Of a DNA stretch of 64,000 bases, positions 32,123 to 43,640 are shown piece after piece. Below the pieces are notes generated by a model. It was not told where the DNA came from and made no database searches. It saw nothing but the letters and a program-made list of their open reading frames with translations. The position numbers and the translations under genes were made by a program. Source of the DNA: Stomoxys calcitrans (lineage: Eukaryota; Arthropoda; Insecta; Diptera; Muscidae); assembly GCF_963082655.1 (NCBI RefSeq), contig NC_081555.1, forward strand, positions 92,147,819 to 92,211,818, in the 5' to 3' direction. Within the stretch, counting starts at the first letter, position 1. Each line of letters opens with the position of its first letter.

Positions 32123-32690
32123 AGTCTCTAAGGACCGGGTCCACCCGGTACTGTTCTAAGGATTGGATCAGCGTGTCGGTCCGCATATTGTTAAGAGGCC
32201 CCTCGATGTCAATGCATATCGCCAGTGTGTACGTTTTGGCATCGAAGGACTCTTCTATTTTATGCACAACATCGTGCAGGGCAGTCTCCACCGACCTTCC
32301 CTTGACATAGGAATGCTGTTTGTATTTGAGCAGTACGCTGGATGTCATACTCTTTATCATGGTGTCCACAATACGTTCCATGGTTTTGAGTAGAAAGGCC
32401 GTAAGGCTTATGGGTCTGTAGGGCTTTGGCGTCGCATAAACATGCCTGCCAAGCTTCCGGAGTATATGAAAGTCCTAGGCACGCTGTGAAAATTTTGGCC
32501 AGACGAGGCGCCAGATAGTCTGCCTCTTTCTGTAGTAACGCCGGAAATATTCCATCAGGTCCGGGAGACTTAAGTGGTTTGAAGCTCCTCAAGGATTCCT
32601 TCACCACAAATTCCGTTATTATAAACCATCGATCAACGTCATTATTCCAAGATTCCGGTGTCTCTTATTATGTAGGTTGGCTGTCATTGT
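32123..32690 (-). pseudogene. LOA-like LINE RT fragment (copy 5)
   Basis: The minus strand reads SLRSFKPLKSPGPDGIFPAL, ADYLAPRLAKIFTACLG, then after a frameshift MERIVDTMIKSMTSS, KQHSYVKGRSVETALHDVVH and AICIDIEGPLNNMRTDTLIQ. It covers RT finger to palm start and stops before the catalytic box. Both ends are cut by other repeats. Confidence 0.85.
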
Positions 32691-32695
32691 ACTAC

Positions 32696-32996
32696 TAACT
32701 AAATTTCCCATGAACTTTCCATTAAGGAACATGCCATACTTCTTTAATATCAAAGAGTGCAGCCCGATCAAAGTTAAATCTCAATGATAAGGGGCCTCTT
32801 TTTTTATGTTCAGCCCGACCGGCTTGGAGCATAGCGACACCACTTGGTTGGGAAGTTTTAACATGACAGGATACCTTACAAATGTAGCCTTTATTAGTAA
32901 GGGAATAACCACCGCTGAAAATTTTGTTGATGTTAACGCCGGGATTTGAACCCAGGCGCTAGCAGGCGGACATGCTAACCTCTGCGCCACATTTGT
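32696..32996 (-). mobile_element. tRNA-derived SINE, diverged
   Basis: The tail CCCATGAACTTTCCATTAAG is at left and the head GCTAACCTCTGCGCCAC at right. The B box region is GGATTTGAACCC. It separates two LOA fragments of opposite strand. Confidence 0.85.
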
Positions 32997-33670
32997 TTTC
33001 GACTGCCTGACCTTATTACGATACGGCAGGCAGCAATACGGGTGATCAGGGAGTGCGTGTGGTGTTCAAGAGAGGACCTCGGAGAGGACCTTTACGGACA
33101 GTAAACTGGCCATCAGGGATATAACAACCAGGACGGTAAGGTCACGAACAATCTTGGAGAATAAGAAGGAGATTAACGCCTTCTCTGAGGAAGGAACAAT
33201 CTGCATCGTTTGGGTGCCGGGTCATAGCGGGGAAATGAAAGAGCAGACGATTTGGCGGTAAAGGCCCGAGGATTGCCGTCAACAAACTTGGTTAACCCGA
33301 ATCCTTTCGGGTCGATGCAGTTCGAGTTGAGGGCGTGGTTGACGAACGCGCATGTGACACTGTAGAACATCGAAAAAGTCGGTAGAATGAAGAAAATCCT
33401 ATGGGGAGAAGCGGATTGTGGAAAGACGAGGTTATTACTGAAAGGATGTAAGAAGGAAGTCAGTATAGCTATTGGTATCATAACGGGACCCATAGGATTA
33501 TGATCTCACTTATGCAAAATCGGTGCGGCAAGCATGTGGGGCTAACATACGCCGGGACTTGGGTGAGCACACAATTCCAGACATGAACCAACTTAGATGA
33601 GTGGTACAATAAACAGTTAGGGATTTTTTAAGTAGCACGGAATTTCTAACTTAGATTTTCTTGTTAGAGG
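32997..33670 (+). pseudogene. LOA-like LINE RNase H to 3' end fragment (copy 6)
   Basis: The plus strand holds RNase H pieces (TACGGCAGGCAGCAATACGG, DFTDSK-like near 33090, IVWVPGHSG near 33207) and the region ending in ACATGAACCAACTTAGATGA ... CACGGAATTTCTAACTTAGA. Several frameshifts occur. The segment encoding the Cys/His box is mostly deleted between about 33530 and 33570. Confidence 0.8.
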
Positions 33671-33677
33671 TTCCTTT

Positions 33678-35364
33678 TTATACCCACCACAGAAGGATGG
33701 GGGTAGTTTGCAACACATAGAAATATCCATTTCCGACCCTATAAAGTATATATATTCTTGATCAACGTTAAAATCTAAGACGATCTAGACATGTCCGTCC
33801 GAATGTCCGTCTGTCTGTTGAAATCACGCTACAGTCTTTAAAAGTAGAGATATTGAGCTGAAACATTGCACAGATTCTTTTTTTTGCCCATAAGCAGGTT
33901 AAGTTCGAAGATGGGTTACATCGGACTATATCTTGATATAGCCCCCAAATAGACCGATCCACCATTATAGGATCTTAGGCCAGTAAAAGCCACATTTAAT
34001 ATGCGATTTTGCTGAAATTTGAGACAGTGAGTTGTGTTAGGCCTTTCGACATCCTTCGTCAATTTGGCCCAGGTCGGACCAGATTTGGATATAGCTGCCA
34101 TATAGACCGATCCTCCGATTTAGGGTCTTAGGCCCATAAATGCCACAGTTATTTTCTGATTTTGCTGAAATTTGGTACAGTGAGCTGTGTTAGGCCCTTC
34201 GACATCTTTCTTCAATATGGCCCTGATCGGATCAGATTTGGATATAGCTGCCATATAGATCGATCCCTGGATTTAAGGTTTTGGGCCCATAGAAAACGCA
34301 TTTACTGTCAGATGTCGCCGAAATTTGGAGCAGTGAGTAAAGTTAAGCCCCTTGACATACTTCTGCAATATGGCACAGATCCGTCCAGATTTTGATATAG
34401 CTGCCATATAGACCGATCCTCCGATTTAGGGTCCTAGGCCAATAAAAGCCACATTTATTATCCGATTTTGCTGAAATTTGGGACAGTGAGTTGTCTTAGG
34501 CCTTTCGACATTCTTCGTTAATTTGGCCCAGATCGCCCCAGGTTTGGATATAGCTGCTATATAGACCGATCCTCCGATTTAGGGTCTTAGGCCAATAAAA
34601 GCCACATTTATTATCCGATTCTACTGAAATTTGGGACAATGAGTTGTCTTAGCACCTGCGACATCTTCCTTCAATTTGGCCCAGATCGGTTCAGATTTGG
34701 ATATAGCTGCCATATAGACCGATCCTCCGATTTAGGGTCTTAGGCCAATAAAAGCCACATTTATCATCCGATTTTGCTGAAATTTGGAGCAATGAGTTGT
34801 CTTAGAACTTGCGACATCTTTCTTCAATTTTGCCCTGATCGGATCAGATTTGGATATAGCTGCCATATAGACTGATCCCTCGATTTAAGGTTTTGGGTCC
34901 ATAAAAGCCGCATTTATTGTCCGATGTCGCCCAAATTTGGGACAGTGAGTTTTGTTAGGTCCTTCGACATCCTTCTTCAATTTCACTCAGATCGGTCCAG
35001 ATTTGGATATAGCTGCCATATAGACCGATATCTCAATTTAAAGTCTTGGCCCCAAAAAAGGCGCATTTACAATCCGATTTAACTGAAATTTGACACAGTG
35101 ACTTATGTGAGGTTTTTCGACATCAATGTTGTATATGGTTCAGATCGGTTTTTTTAGATATAGCTACTAAAAAGACCAATATTTTGTTACACAATTGAAC
35201 AATGACTTATGCCGATTAGTATTTGGTTCAAAACGGAACATATTCCGATATAACTGCTATGCAATTTCACCGGATTTTGATGAAATGCACCACCCCGGAT
35301 ATATATCCGAGGTGGTGGGTATCCAAAGTTCTACCCAGCCGAACTTAACGCTTTTGTACTTGTT
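33678..35364 (+). repeat. 153-bp-repeat element, family B (copy B2), longest copy
   Basis: The left end is TTATACCCACCACAGAAGGA with GGGGGTAG. Cores lie at about 33936, 34089, 34242, 34395, 34548, 34701, 34854, 35007 and 35160, an unbroken 153-bp step through nine units. The right end is GAGGTGGTGGGTATCCAAAG, then CCAGCCGAACTTAACGC and TTTTGTACTTGTT, with the palindrome arm partly mutated. Confidence 0.93.
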
Positions 35365-35384
35365 AGTATTTAGAGTGTACAACA

Positions 35385-35472
35385 AGTCGATTACTGGCTT
35401 AGGTGTATATCCATAGTGCCGTAGGGCGGATTAATATCCGCACCCTCTTTTCAACCTAACCTATCAAAACCA
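35385..35472 (+). pseudogene. LOA-like LINE 3' UTR scrap
   Basis: GATTACTGGCTTAGGTGTAT, then TTAATATCCGCACCCTC and a CAACCTAACC terminus, matching the 3' ends at 26.0 and 56.0 kb. Confidence 0.75.
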
Positions 35473-35477
35473 AACCC

Positions 35478-35562
35478 ATCATTGAGCTTTATCATTAATC
35501 GGACTGCACTCGTTGATATGAGAGAAGTATCTCCTGTTCCTTAATGGAATGTTCATGGGAGA
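35478..35562 (+). mobile_element. SINE 3' tail fragment
   Basis: CGGACTGCACTCGTTGATAT to CCTTAATGGAATGTTCATGG only. This is a 5'-truncated copy, as expected when LINE-driven reverse transcription stops early. Confidence 0.8.
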
Positions 35563-36005
35563 TTTTGTAGTTAGAGATATAGTCAAATTTGACCACTTTC
35601 CATTTCTCCAGCCTTCTGGGGGCTATAATGTTTGATCTACTGAACCTGTTTGCATAATTTAGGTTTAAGTTGCAGTCTGCCATCTGACTCACTTAGACGT
35701 TTTTGTCCATTATGATACCACAGGAACAGAAGAAGCCTTCTAGTTCCTACCGTTGAGCCATCCAGATCGCTTTAAAAAGGTTAGTAACTTGCGAATTTTT
35801 ACATCCGCCAAATCAGACAGGTTCTCAAAGAAATGAGAACCTAAAGTGGAACTCCTTCTAACTGCTAGTGCGGGACACACACACAGAAGGTGTTCTATAG
35901 TCTCCTCTTCGTCGATGTCCCTACAGTTTCTGCAAAAGTCGTTGCCGGCAACCTTCAGTCTGTCGGCATGTTTTCCGATTAGACAGTGACCTGTCATGAC
36001 TACTG
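35563..36005 (-). pseudogene. Second LOA family, ORF2 C-terminus and 3' end
   Basis: The minus frame 35997-35740 reads TGHCLIGKHADRLKVAGNDF, RNCRDIDEEETIEHLLCVCP, ALAVRRSSTLGSHFFENLSD and ends KRSGWLNGRN. It is the Cys/His box after RNase H and is open to its natural stop. A short ATGATACCACAG/CTGTGGTATCAT pair flanks it (about 35709-35720 and 36003-36014). Confidence 0.8.
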
Positions 36006-36934
36006 TGGTATCATAGTGAACAATTGAATATCTTTGTCAATCCGATTGTAGTCTCTTACTATAATTTTACCTTCGCTAGAAGTTGATGGCGATTGACTGT
36101 TATCAGAAATTGCTTGTACTTATTTACATATGTACATAAATATGTATGATGTTAGTATGGTGTAAATATAAAAATATATGCGTTCATTTCATACCTGCAG
36201 TAATATGAATATATTAGTAAATCTGTATATTAGGATACTTCCGAAAAAAAAAATTCAAAAAAAAAAATCCTACAAAAATATTCTTTAAAAATTTTTTATC
36301 GTTAAAAATGTCCTCAAAAATTGGTTTGGTTGTTTTGATGAACAATTGTGTTAATAAATTTTTTTTTTACTTGAATTTTTTTTTCACAATGTGATGCTTA
36401 TAAAAATTAAAATTTAAAGACGTTTTTTGTCCTATTCTGGTTTTCTGCCAAAATTTTTGAATTTCATCGTTCATAGAATATTTTGTCGAAAATATTAGAA
36501 ATTTCGTCGAGATTCGTAGAAAAATTCATACAAATTTGGTTTTGAGAGATTCCATTGCAGGATATTGTCCGGCTTAGATCATTGTTTAATGCTTTCTATT
36601 CAAAGAATAGTATAGCAAAAAAACATTAAAAAGTGTGTAGTTGCTAGAAGCATTTGACTGGTTTCCCGTATCGAGTTTCCATTTTCGACCAAGAAAAATT
36701 ATCAGCGGGAGATGTCAAATGGATCATGGTGTTTTACAACCATTCCAACTAAAGTACGTTGTAAAGCACACATCTGAATTTGAACAGGGCTCTTTAAGTC
36801 GAATTAATTCATAAGCGTAATAGGAAACAAATCAAATCTTACTTCCCATATTCAAATCCAACTTATCCAACGATGCTTATAGCAACAAACATAAACATCT
36901 TTTGCAAATCTCTTTTTAAATTTTTTTATGCTAT
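36006..36934. other. Unique AT-rich DNA, no gene seen
   Basis: A/T-rich with several homopolymer A runs near 36240-36310. No transposon domain and no exon signal. Confidence 0.45.
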
Positions 36935-37262
36935 ACTATTCTTATCCGATTAGGGCATGTAGTGTTCCGTTACGACGTCCAAAACAATGCCAAATGCTGT
37001 TGAAATCGGTAGATAACCTGATATTGTTCCCATATATTCCGATCTCCCGATTTTTACATCTTAAGCCCCTGCAGTCCGTGATTTTTGTCCGTTTTGGCTT
37101 AAATTTTGCAAGTAGTGTTCTGTAACGACTTCCAACAAATACGTTCCAAATCGGTCTTTAATCTGATGTAGTTCCCATATAAACCGATCTCTAGATATTC
37201 CTTGTTCGTTTCTAGAATCTTTCAGTTTTGGCTGGTTTGGTAGAAATTTGGTGAGTAGCAAA
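36935..37262 (+). repeat. 153-bp-type monomers, variant E
   Basis: Two diverged monomers (CTTATCCGATTAGGGCATGT, CCCATATATTCCGATCTCCC, CCCATATAAACCGATCTCTA). No element ends. It directly abuts the RTE-like LINE. Confidence 0.7.
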
Positions 37263-37264
37263 AT

Positions 37265-39456
37265 TTTTTAATGTGAAGTTAGGGAAGGAAACCTTTTTTG
37301 GTCCAATAGTCGGAAAGTTTAGCCACCACGAGATAACGTCTAGTAATAGGTTGAGGCTGATTGATTTCTCCGCGGTGGTGCAGTTAGTAGCACCAGATTT
37401 CAACATCAAAATATTCACAAAGCCACATGACTGTCACTCGATCAAAATACGTGAAACAAAATTGATCACGTTGCGCTAGATGGAAGGCATTCATCCAGCG
37501 TGTTAGATGTACGATCGATCCGTGGAGCGAATATAGATTCGGATCATTACCTTGTTGCAGCAAAGGTTCGCACCCGTTTGAACATGGCGAGGAAAGTACG
37601 ATCTGACACTGCACGGAAGCTGGACATTGAAAAGCTGCAAATACAACAAATGGCAGCGGCATACTCCACTCGACTGACCCAACTGCTTGTTCCGATGATA
37701 TAATGGCGCAGTGGCAAACTATTGCCCACTCCATAGAAAATGCCACGAAATCCGTATTTGGGTACTGGATACCTCCTCCAAGAAACCAATGGTTAGACCA
37801 AGCGTGTCGAGATGCTACTGAAGCCAAGATTGCGGCATATAGAGCAATCCTGCAATCAGTAGCAACGCGTCAGATGAAGGAGAGGTATCGGGAGAAAAGG
37901 AGAGAGGAGAAACGTCTCTTCCGCAGAAAGAAAAAAGAAATGGAAAGTCGTGAGTGTGAGCGGCTTGAGATCTACAGGATTCAGAATGAAGTCCGGAAAT
38001 TCTACCAAAGAATTAAACATCAAACCGATGGCTTTGGTGCAGGCACATCCTCCTGCAGAGACAAAGAAGGAAATCTGGTAACTGACACAGATAACATGCT
38101 GAGGAAAGAACATGATATGAAAAGAACATTTTACCCAACTGCTAGTGTCCGACGTTGGCGGCGAAGAGGATACCGCAGAACCCATCAATGATGATGTTTA
38201 CCTCATATTCAGAATGAGGTACAAGTAGCAGTGACCCGGCTGAAGAGCAACAAGGCAGCAGGAGCCGACGGGTTACCCGCTGAACTATTTAAGACTGGAG
38301 GCGACACGTTGATATGGCGTATGCATTAGCTTATCTACGCAATCTGGCTAGAAGAAGGCATACCAGATAATTGGAACCTCAGCATTCTATGTCCCGTACA
38401 CAAGAAAGGAGATAAGACGGAATGTGCCAACTACAGAGGAATAAGTATCCTCCCCATCGCGTACATGATACTCTCGAGCGTACTGTGTGAAAGATGAAAA
38501 CCTAAAGTCAATGAGATAATTGGGCCCTATCAATTCGGCTTTAGACCTGGTAAATCCACCCTGGACCAGGTACTCACACTGCGCCAAATCCTGGAAAAGA
38601 CCCGAGAAGGACAAATCAACACCTACCATCACTTTGTTGACTACAAAGACGCCTTCGATACTTCTTTACGTTCAAAGTTATTTCAAGCCATGTCTGAGTT
38701 TGGTATCCCTGTAAAATTGATACGACTCTGCAGGATGACACTTGCTGATACGCGTTCCTCAGTAAGAATAGGAAAGAATCTCTCCGAATCATTTAATACC
38801 AAACGAGGTTTCAGACAAGGAGACAGCCGATCGTGTGATCTCTTTAATATCCTTCTGGAGAAGATTATACGAGATGCAGATGTGAATAGATATGGCACAC
38901 TAATCACAAGAGAACACTCGCCTATGCCGACGACATCGATATCATAGGTCGGTCACCGGAAAAAAGCTGCTACTTTGGACTAAGTAAGCAGTTTAGAAAC
39001 AAGGCCACCTCTCGACAGACGAAGATTACACTATACAAGACACTGATACTACCCGTGCTGTTATATGGTTCTGAAGCATGGGTACTTGTGAAAGCTGATG
39101 AGGCAGTGCTTGGAGTATTTGAGAGAAAGATTCTTCGTAAAATATATGGACCAGTTTGCGTTAATGGAGAATATATGCGACGTATGAACCACGAGCTGTA
39201 TTACGACGATAGCATAGTTACACGTATCAAAATACAGCGGCTGCGTAGGCTAGGTCATGTTGTCAGAATGGATGAAGAAGCTCCAGCAAAGAGGTCTTTT
39301 GAAGGCAAATACGGTGGTACACGCAAACCGGAAAGACCAAAAGCCCGATGGAAAGATTAAGTGGTAGGAGACACCTCGAAACTTGGAGTCAGAGATTATA
39401 GAAGGAGCGCAGAAGATTGAAGCACTTGGAACGCTATTCTACGTTCGGCTAGTGAG
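37265..39456 (+). pseudogene. RTE-like LINE (copy 1), truncated and deleted
   Basis: 5'-truncated inside the endonuclease (VGKFSHHEITSSNRLRLIDF at about 37309). The linker ORF 37703-38191 (MAQWQTIAHSIENATKSVFG ... REEKRLFRRKKKEMESRECE), RT blocks about 38215-38950 (PVHKKGDKTECANYRGIS, QFGFRPGKSTLDQV, KRGFRQGDS) and the C-terminal block 39055-39360 (LLYGSEAWVLVKADEAVLGV) follow. AYADDIDIIGRSPE is present near 38925-38960, but about 225 bp just after it are deleted relative to the copy at 50.8 kb. Multiple frameshifts. Confidence 0.88.
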
Positions 39457-40692
39457 CAGACGCATTTATTTTTCGATGTCGCCGAAATTTGGGTCAGTGA
39501 GTTGTGTTAGGCCCTTCGATATCCCTCTTCAATTTGGCCCAGATCGGTCCAGATTTTGATATAGCTGTCATATAGACTGATCGTAGGATGTAAGGCTTTG
39601 TGTCCATAAAAGGCGCATTTATTGTTCGATTTCACCGAAATTTGGAAGTTGTGTTAGTGTAAGGCCCTTCAACATTCTTCTTCAATTTGGTCCAGATCGG
39701 TCCAGATTTGGATATAGCTGCCATATACACCCATCTCTCGATTCAAGGCTTTGGTCCCATAAAAGGCGTATTTGTTGTCCGATTTCGCCGAAATTTGGGA
39801 CAGTGAGTTGTGTTAGGGTCTTCGATAGCCTTTTTCAATTTGGCCCAGATTTATGGAGATTTGGATATAGCTGCCATATAGACCGATCTCTCGATGTAAG
39901 GTTTTGGGCCCATAAAAGGCGCATTTATTGTTCAACTTCGTCGTAATTTGGAACAGTGAGTTGTATTAATCTCTTTGACATCTTTCTGCAATTTAGGTAA
40001 AATCGATCCAGATTGGGGTATATCTGTCATATAGACCGATCTCGCGATTTAGGGTCTTGGGTCCATAAAAGGCGCATTTATTGTACGATTTCACTGAAAT
40101 TTGGGACAGTGAGTTGTGTTATGGCCTTCGATATCCTTCTTCGATTTGGCCCAGATAGGTCCAGATTTGGATATAGCTGCCCATATTGGGCCTATAAAAT
40201 ACGCATTTTTTGTCCGATTTCACCGAAATTTGGGACAGTGAGTTGTGTTAGGCCCTTCGACATCCCTCTTCAATTTGGCTCAAATCGGTTCAGATTTGAA
40301 TATAGCTGTCATATAGACCGATTCCTCGGTTTTAAGGCTTTGGGCCCATATAAGTCGCATTTGTAATCCGTTTTCGCTGAAATTTGACACAGTGACTTAT
40401 GTTAGGCTTTTCGACATTCGTGCCGTATAGGCTTCAGATTGGTCGTTATTGGATATAGTTACCAAAACTTCCAATATTTTGTTCTACAAAATTGAACAAT
40501 GACTTGTATCTATTAGACCACTTAATGCCCTTGCTAAATTTGGTCCAAATTGTACCATATTTCGATATAGCTGCTATGGGGGCATAAAGTATGCATTTTC
40601 TCTGGATATTGACGAAAGGTGGTTTACATATTTATCCGAGGCGGTGGGTATCTAAAGTTCGGTCCGGCCGAACTTGACGCCTTTTTACTTTT
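39457..40692 (+). repeat. 153-bp-repeat element, family B, left-truncated
   Basis: It starts abruptly after the RTE fragment with CATTTATTTTTCGATGTCGCC. Monomers of the GGGACAGTGAGTTGTGTTAG type follow. The right end is GAGGCGGTGGGTATCTAAAG, then TCGGTCCGGCCGAAC and TTTTTACTTTTT. Confidence 0.88.
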
Positions 40693-40772
40693 TGAAAGTT
40701 AAGAGAACGGGGGAGGGTTCATTGACTCTTAAAAAATTTTGTCACGATTTGGTATTTCTAGAAATTCTTGGA

Positions 40773-41080
40773 GGCCACCGTAGCGCAGAGGTTAGCATGT
40801 CCGCTTTTGACGCTGAACGCCTGGGTTCGAATCCTGGCGAGACCATCAGAAAAAAATTTCAGTGCTGGTTTTTCCCCTCCTAATGCTGGCAACATTTCTG
40901 AGGTACTATGCCATGTAAAACTTCTCTCCAAAAAGGTGTCGCACTGCGGCACGCCGTTCAGACTCGGCTATAAAAAGGAGGCCCCTTATCATTGAGCTTA
41001 AAACTTGAATCGGACTGCACTCATTGATATGTGAGAAGTTTGCCCCTGTTTCTTACTAGAATGTTAATGGGCAAAATTTT
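40773..41080 (+). mobile_element. tRNA-derived SINE, full length and well preserved
   Basis: The head GGCCACCGTAGCGCAGAGGT, B box GGGTTCGAATCCTGG and the whole body up to the TAATGGGCAAAATTTTG tail are present. A weak target repeat flanks it (AAATTCTTGGA before, AAAATCTTGACC after). Confidence 0.93.
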
Positions 41081-42216
41081 GTAATTTTTTCAAAATCTTG
41101 ACCAAATTTGGTTTTCTCATTCTGCCTGTAAAAACTGGATTTTGTGATTACCAGCACTCTACTGTTGCCTATCAGCATATCAACAGACAAACTCACTCTT
41201 CCTCCTGAATCAACAATTTTATATCCGTACCTCAATGGCTTCTCACAAACACACAACAAATATGTTGTAAAGCAATACGTTTGGTTTCAGCTCTATAATT
41301 TACACTTCCGCTTCCGTTGCCAGAGAAGAATTTGGGATTGGTTTGCTTGTTTGTTTATTCTTGTTATTTTTTCTCTCCATATTTTGCGATGCTTTTTTTT
41401 CATAGAGCTGCGCTTTTCATATTTTCTATGTTTTGTTTATTTTTTTGGCGATGATGTTATTGCTGGTGATAACGCCGTTGATGGTTGTTGTGACATCGAA
41501 GTTGGGTGGTTTTTTGTTATTTCGCCTTCACCGACCATTTTGTTTATGATGCGAATAAGGCATAAAATAAAACCAAAACAAACATCACGTGCATTTGGGA
41601 TTGATTACAAGGAGGATATGGGCATTTTGTTGCTATTATTCGTTTTTTTTTGCCAAATAAAGGATTAATGAAATTTAAACGCTGCCGTTTTGTTTACACT
41701 TCACTCTCAATTGAGCAGAAAATTTGTAGTTTCGTGCTAAACGTTTTCATTTCCATTCATGCCAGCCTGGATTTATGAACATCATTGGCAAAATTCCCTG
41801 TAATTGATACAAGTTGAAAAAATTAAATTACATCGGCAACAGACTCAATCCTCTTAACTGGCTAAGGACAATAAAGGAACAAAAATCTGTTCATTATTAA
41901 ATTAAATGCAATTAAAGGCTTAAGTTTTTAAATATTTCAATCACATAATTTTAATCAATTAATGACATTGCATTCAATCAGTAACAAGTAAATGCATTGG
42001 GGAAAAATTCAATGAGAACTTGGATTTTTCCAAAGATTGCTTTGCATTTCAAGCCGATTAGTAACAGATATTTGTTTGCCAGTCAAAAAGACAGGCACAC
42101 CAACGACATGTGCATCTTTTTTTATGGCCATAGAACAACTTTGTCTTAGTGCGCATGTCCTTGTTGGAATCCCTTAGGTTATTGTCACCATGGCTCATGG
42201 TTGTCTTTGTTTATAT
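41081..42216. other. Unique AT/T-rich DNA upstream of the tRNA gene, no protein gene accepted
   Basis: A 174-codon plus-strand open frame (41144-41668) consists largely of Phe/Leu/Ile-rich stretches produced by T-rich DNA. It has no domain I recognise and is not accepted. No transposon signature was seen. Confidence 0.45.
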
Positions 42217-42312
42217 CCTTCGATAGCTCAGTTGGTAGAGCGATGGACTGTAGTGTTAGAACAAGTACACTCAGCTATCCATATGTCGCTGGTTCAAATC
42301 CGGCTTGAAGGA
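42217..42312 (+). tRNA. tRNA-Tyr (GTA anticodon) with intron
   Basis: The acceptor arm CCTTCGA pairs with TTGAAGG (42305-42311), with one G-T wobble, then discriminator A. The D-arm region TAGCTCAGTTGGTAGAG holds the A box and GGTTCAAATCC the B box. The anticodon stem ATGGA (42243-42247) pairs perfectly with TCCAT (42278-42282). Anticodon GTA is at 42250-42252. A 23-nt intron at 42254-42276 begins one base 3' of the anticodon, the canonical place, and tRNA-Tyr genes of flies are typically intron-bearing. A TTTT stop follows 16 nt downstream. No CCA is encoded, as expected in a eukaryote. It is the only tRNA gene found in the window. Confidence 0.95.
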
Positions 42313-42328
42313 GATTATGTATTATAGA

Positions 42329-42332
42329 TTTT
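42329..42332 (+). terminator. RNA polymerase III terminator
   Basis: The first run of four T after the tRNA-Tyr gene. Confidence 0.7.
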
Positions 42333-42579
42333 ACTGAAGGATTTAAAAAAAATACATCTTCGAAATGTCAAATAAGAGATATAAGCACGGAAAGCGAAAA
42401 AATAACGGCCAATGAAAAGTTTTACTAAAAATTTTAAGAAAATCAAGTTTCATAAATTTTTTTTTTAAATCATTTTTTATAGAAACTGGTTTTAAAATAA
42501 ATTTAGCGAAATTTTTTCGTTGCTTCAGTCGAGCTAAAAGGACCACAAGAATGTGTGTTAGGAAGTTAGAGATTGTTTT

Positions 42580-42925
42580 TTATGAATTGAAGAAAAGCAA
42601 TTGCCAGCTATCAGACAATTGGGCATAGATATGACACCATTGCACGGTGTTGCTAAATCAAAAAATCTTGGAAGTAATGCAGGAACTTTTGAACGTTTAT
42701 TGCTAGGATGTAGAAACCTTATGGAGTTTGTTAGTAGACATGTGGGGCTGCTTGAAAGTGTTAAGACCTTTGGAATCGGTGCCGTGCGATTTGAGAAATT
42801 TGGGGAAGAAAAATTGTATTCCAAAAATCGTCAACTTTGGGATGGCTTTAACATATATGTTAGTTGGTCAAATCGGGACTTCCGCAGCATTGATCCCATT
42901 TAAATTTAGTGCTCTTTAAAACATA
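42580..42925 (+). repeat. Unclassified dispersed repeat G (copy 1)
   Basis: Shares ACGGTGTTGCTAAATC, TTGGAAGTAATGCAGGAACT and TAGTTGGTCAAATCGGGAC with the minus strand of 46140-46490, with both copies ending near a GCTC...AAAC block. A 100-codon frame in this copy is not conserved in the other copy. Class unknown. Confidence 0.5.
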
Positions 42926-42954
42926 CAAAAGAAAACTACACGTACTAAAAGAAA

Positions 42955-43640
42955 AACAAGTAAAAGCGTGCTAAGTTCGGCCGGGCCGAATCATATATAC
43001 CCTCCACCATGGATCGCATTTGTCGACCTCTTGCCATGGTATCTCTTTTTAAGCAAACAAAGGATAAAAGAAAAGAAATGCTATGTTGGTGGAACAATAT
43101 CAAGTTATGTCATTGGAAATATATCAAGTCATTGTGTAAAATTTTAGCCAAATCTGGTAAGAATTGAGCACTTTAGGGGCTGAAGAAGTAAAAAAGGGAG
43201 ATCGGTTTATAGGGGAGCTGTATTAGGATATAATCCGCATCAATGCCATATTTGACACGTATATTAAAGGTCATGAGAGAAGCCGTTGTACAAAATTTTA
43301 GCCAAATCGGGTAATACTTGCGCCCTTTAGAGGCTCAAGAAGTCAAGATCCAATATCGGTTTATATGGCAGCTATATCAGGTTATGTACCGATTTGAAGC
43401 CTACTAAGCGCAGTTGTTGGAAGTGATACCAAAACACAAAATTTCAATAAAATCGGACGAGAATTACGCTCTCCAGAGGCTCAAGAAGTCAAGACCCGAG
43501 ATTGGTTTATACGGCAGCTATATCAAAATATAGACCGATTTGGCCAATTTACAATCCCAACCGACCTACACTAGTAAAAAGTATTTGTGCAAAATTTCAA
43601 GTGGCTACCTTTCAACAGACAGACGGACGGATCCACTTAA
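42955..43640 (-). repeat. 153-bp-repeat element, family A (copy A5), truncated
   Basis: The right end in reverse is AACAAGTAAAAGCGTGCTAA, with perfect arms TTCGGCC/GGCCGAA and TATACCCTCCACCATGG. About four monomers follow. The leader breaks off at GACGGACGGATCCACTTAAA where family B copy B3 begins. Confidence 0.88.

Noticed and set aside
33936..35160. CRISPR array, because of regular repeats
   Set aside because: Repeats are head-to-tail without unique spacers of constant size, in a eukaryotic transposon context. The unit is a 153-bp minisatellite.
41144..41668. 174-codon plus-strand open frame with hydrophobic stretches
   Set aside because: Phe/Leu/Ile runs follow from T-rich DNA. No start context, signal or family was recognised, so it could not be supported as a membrane protein.
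42601..42903. 100-codon frame next to the tRNA gene
   Set aside because: Lies in a dispersed repeat whose second copy (46.1-46.5 kb) does not preserve the frame.
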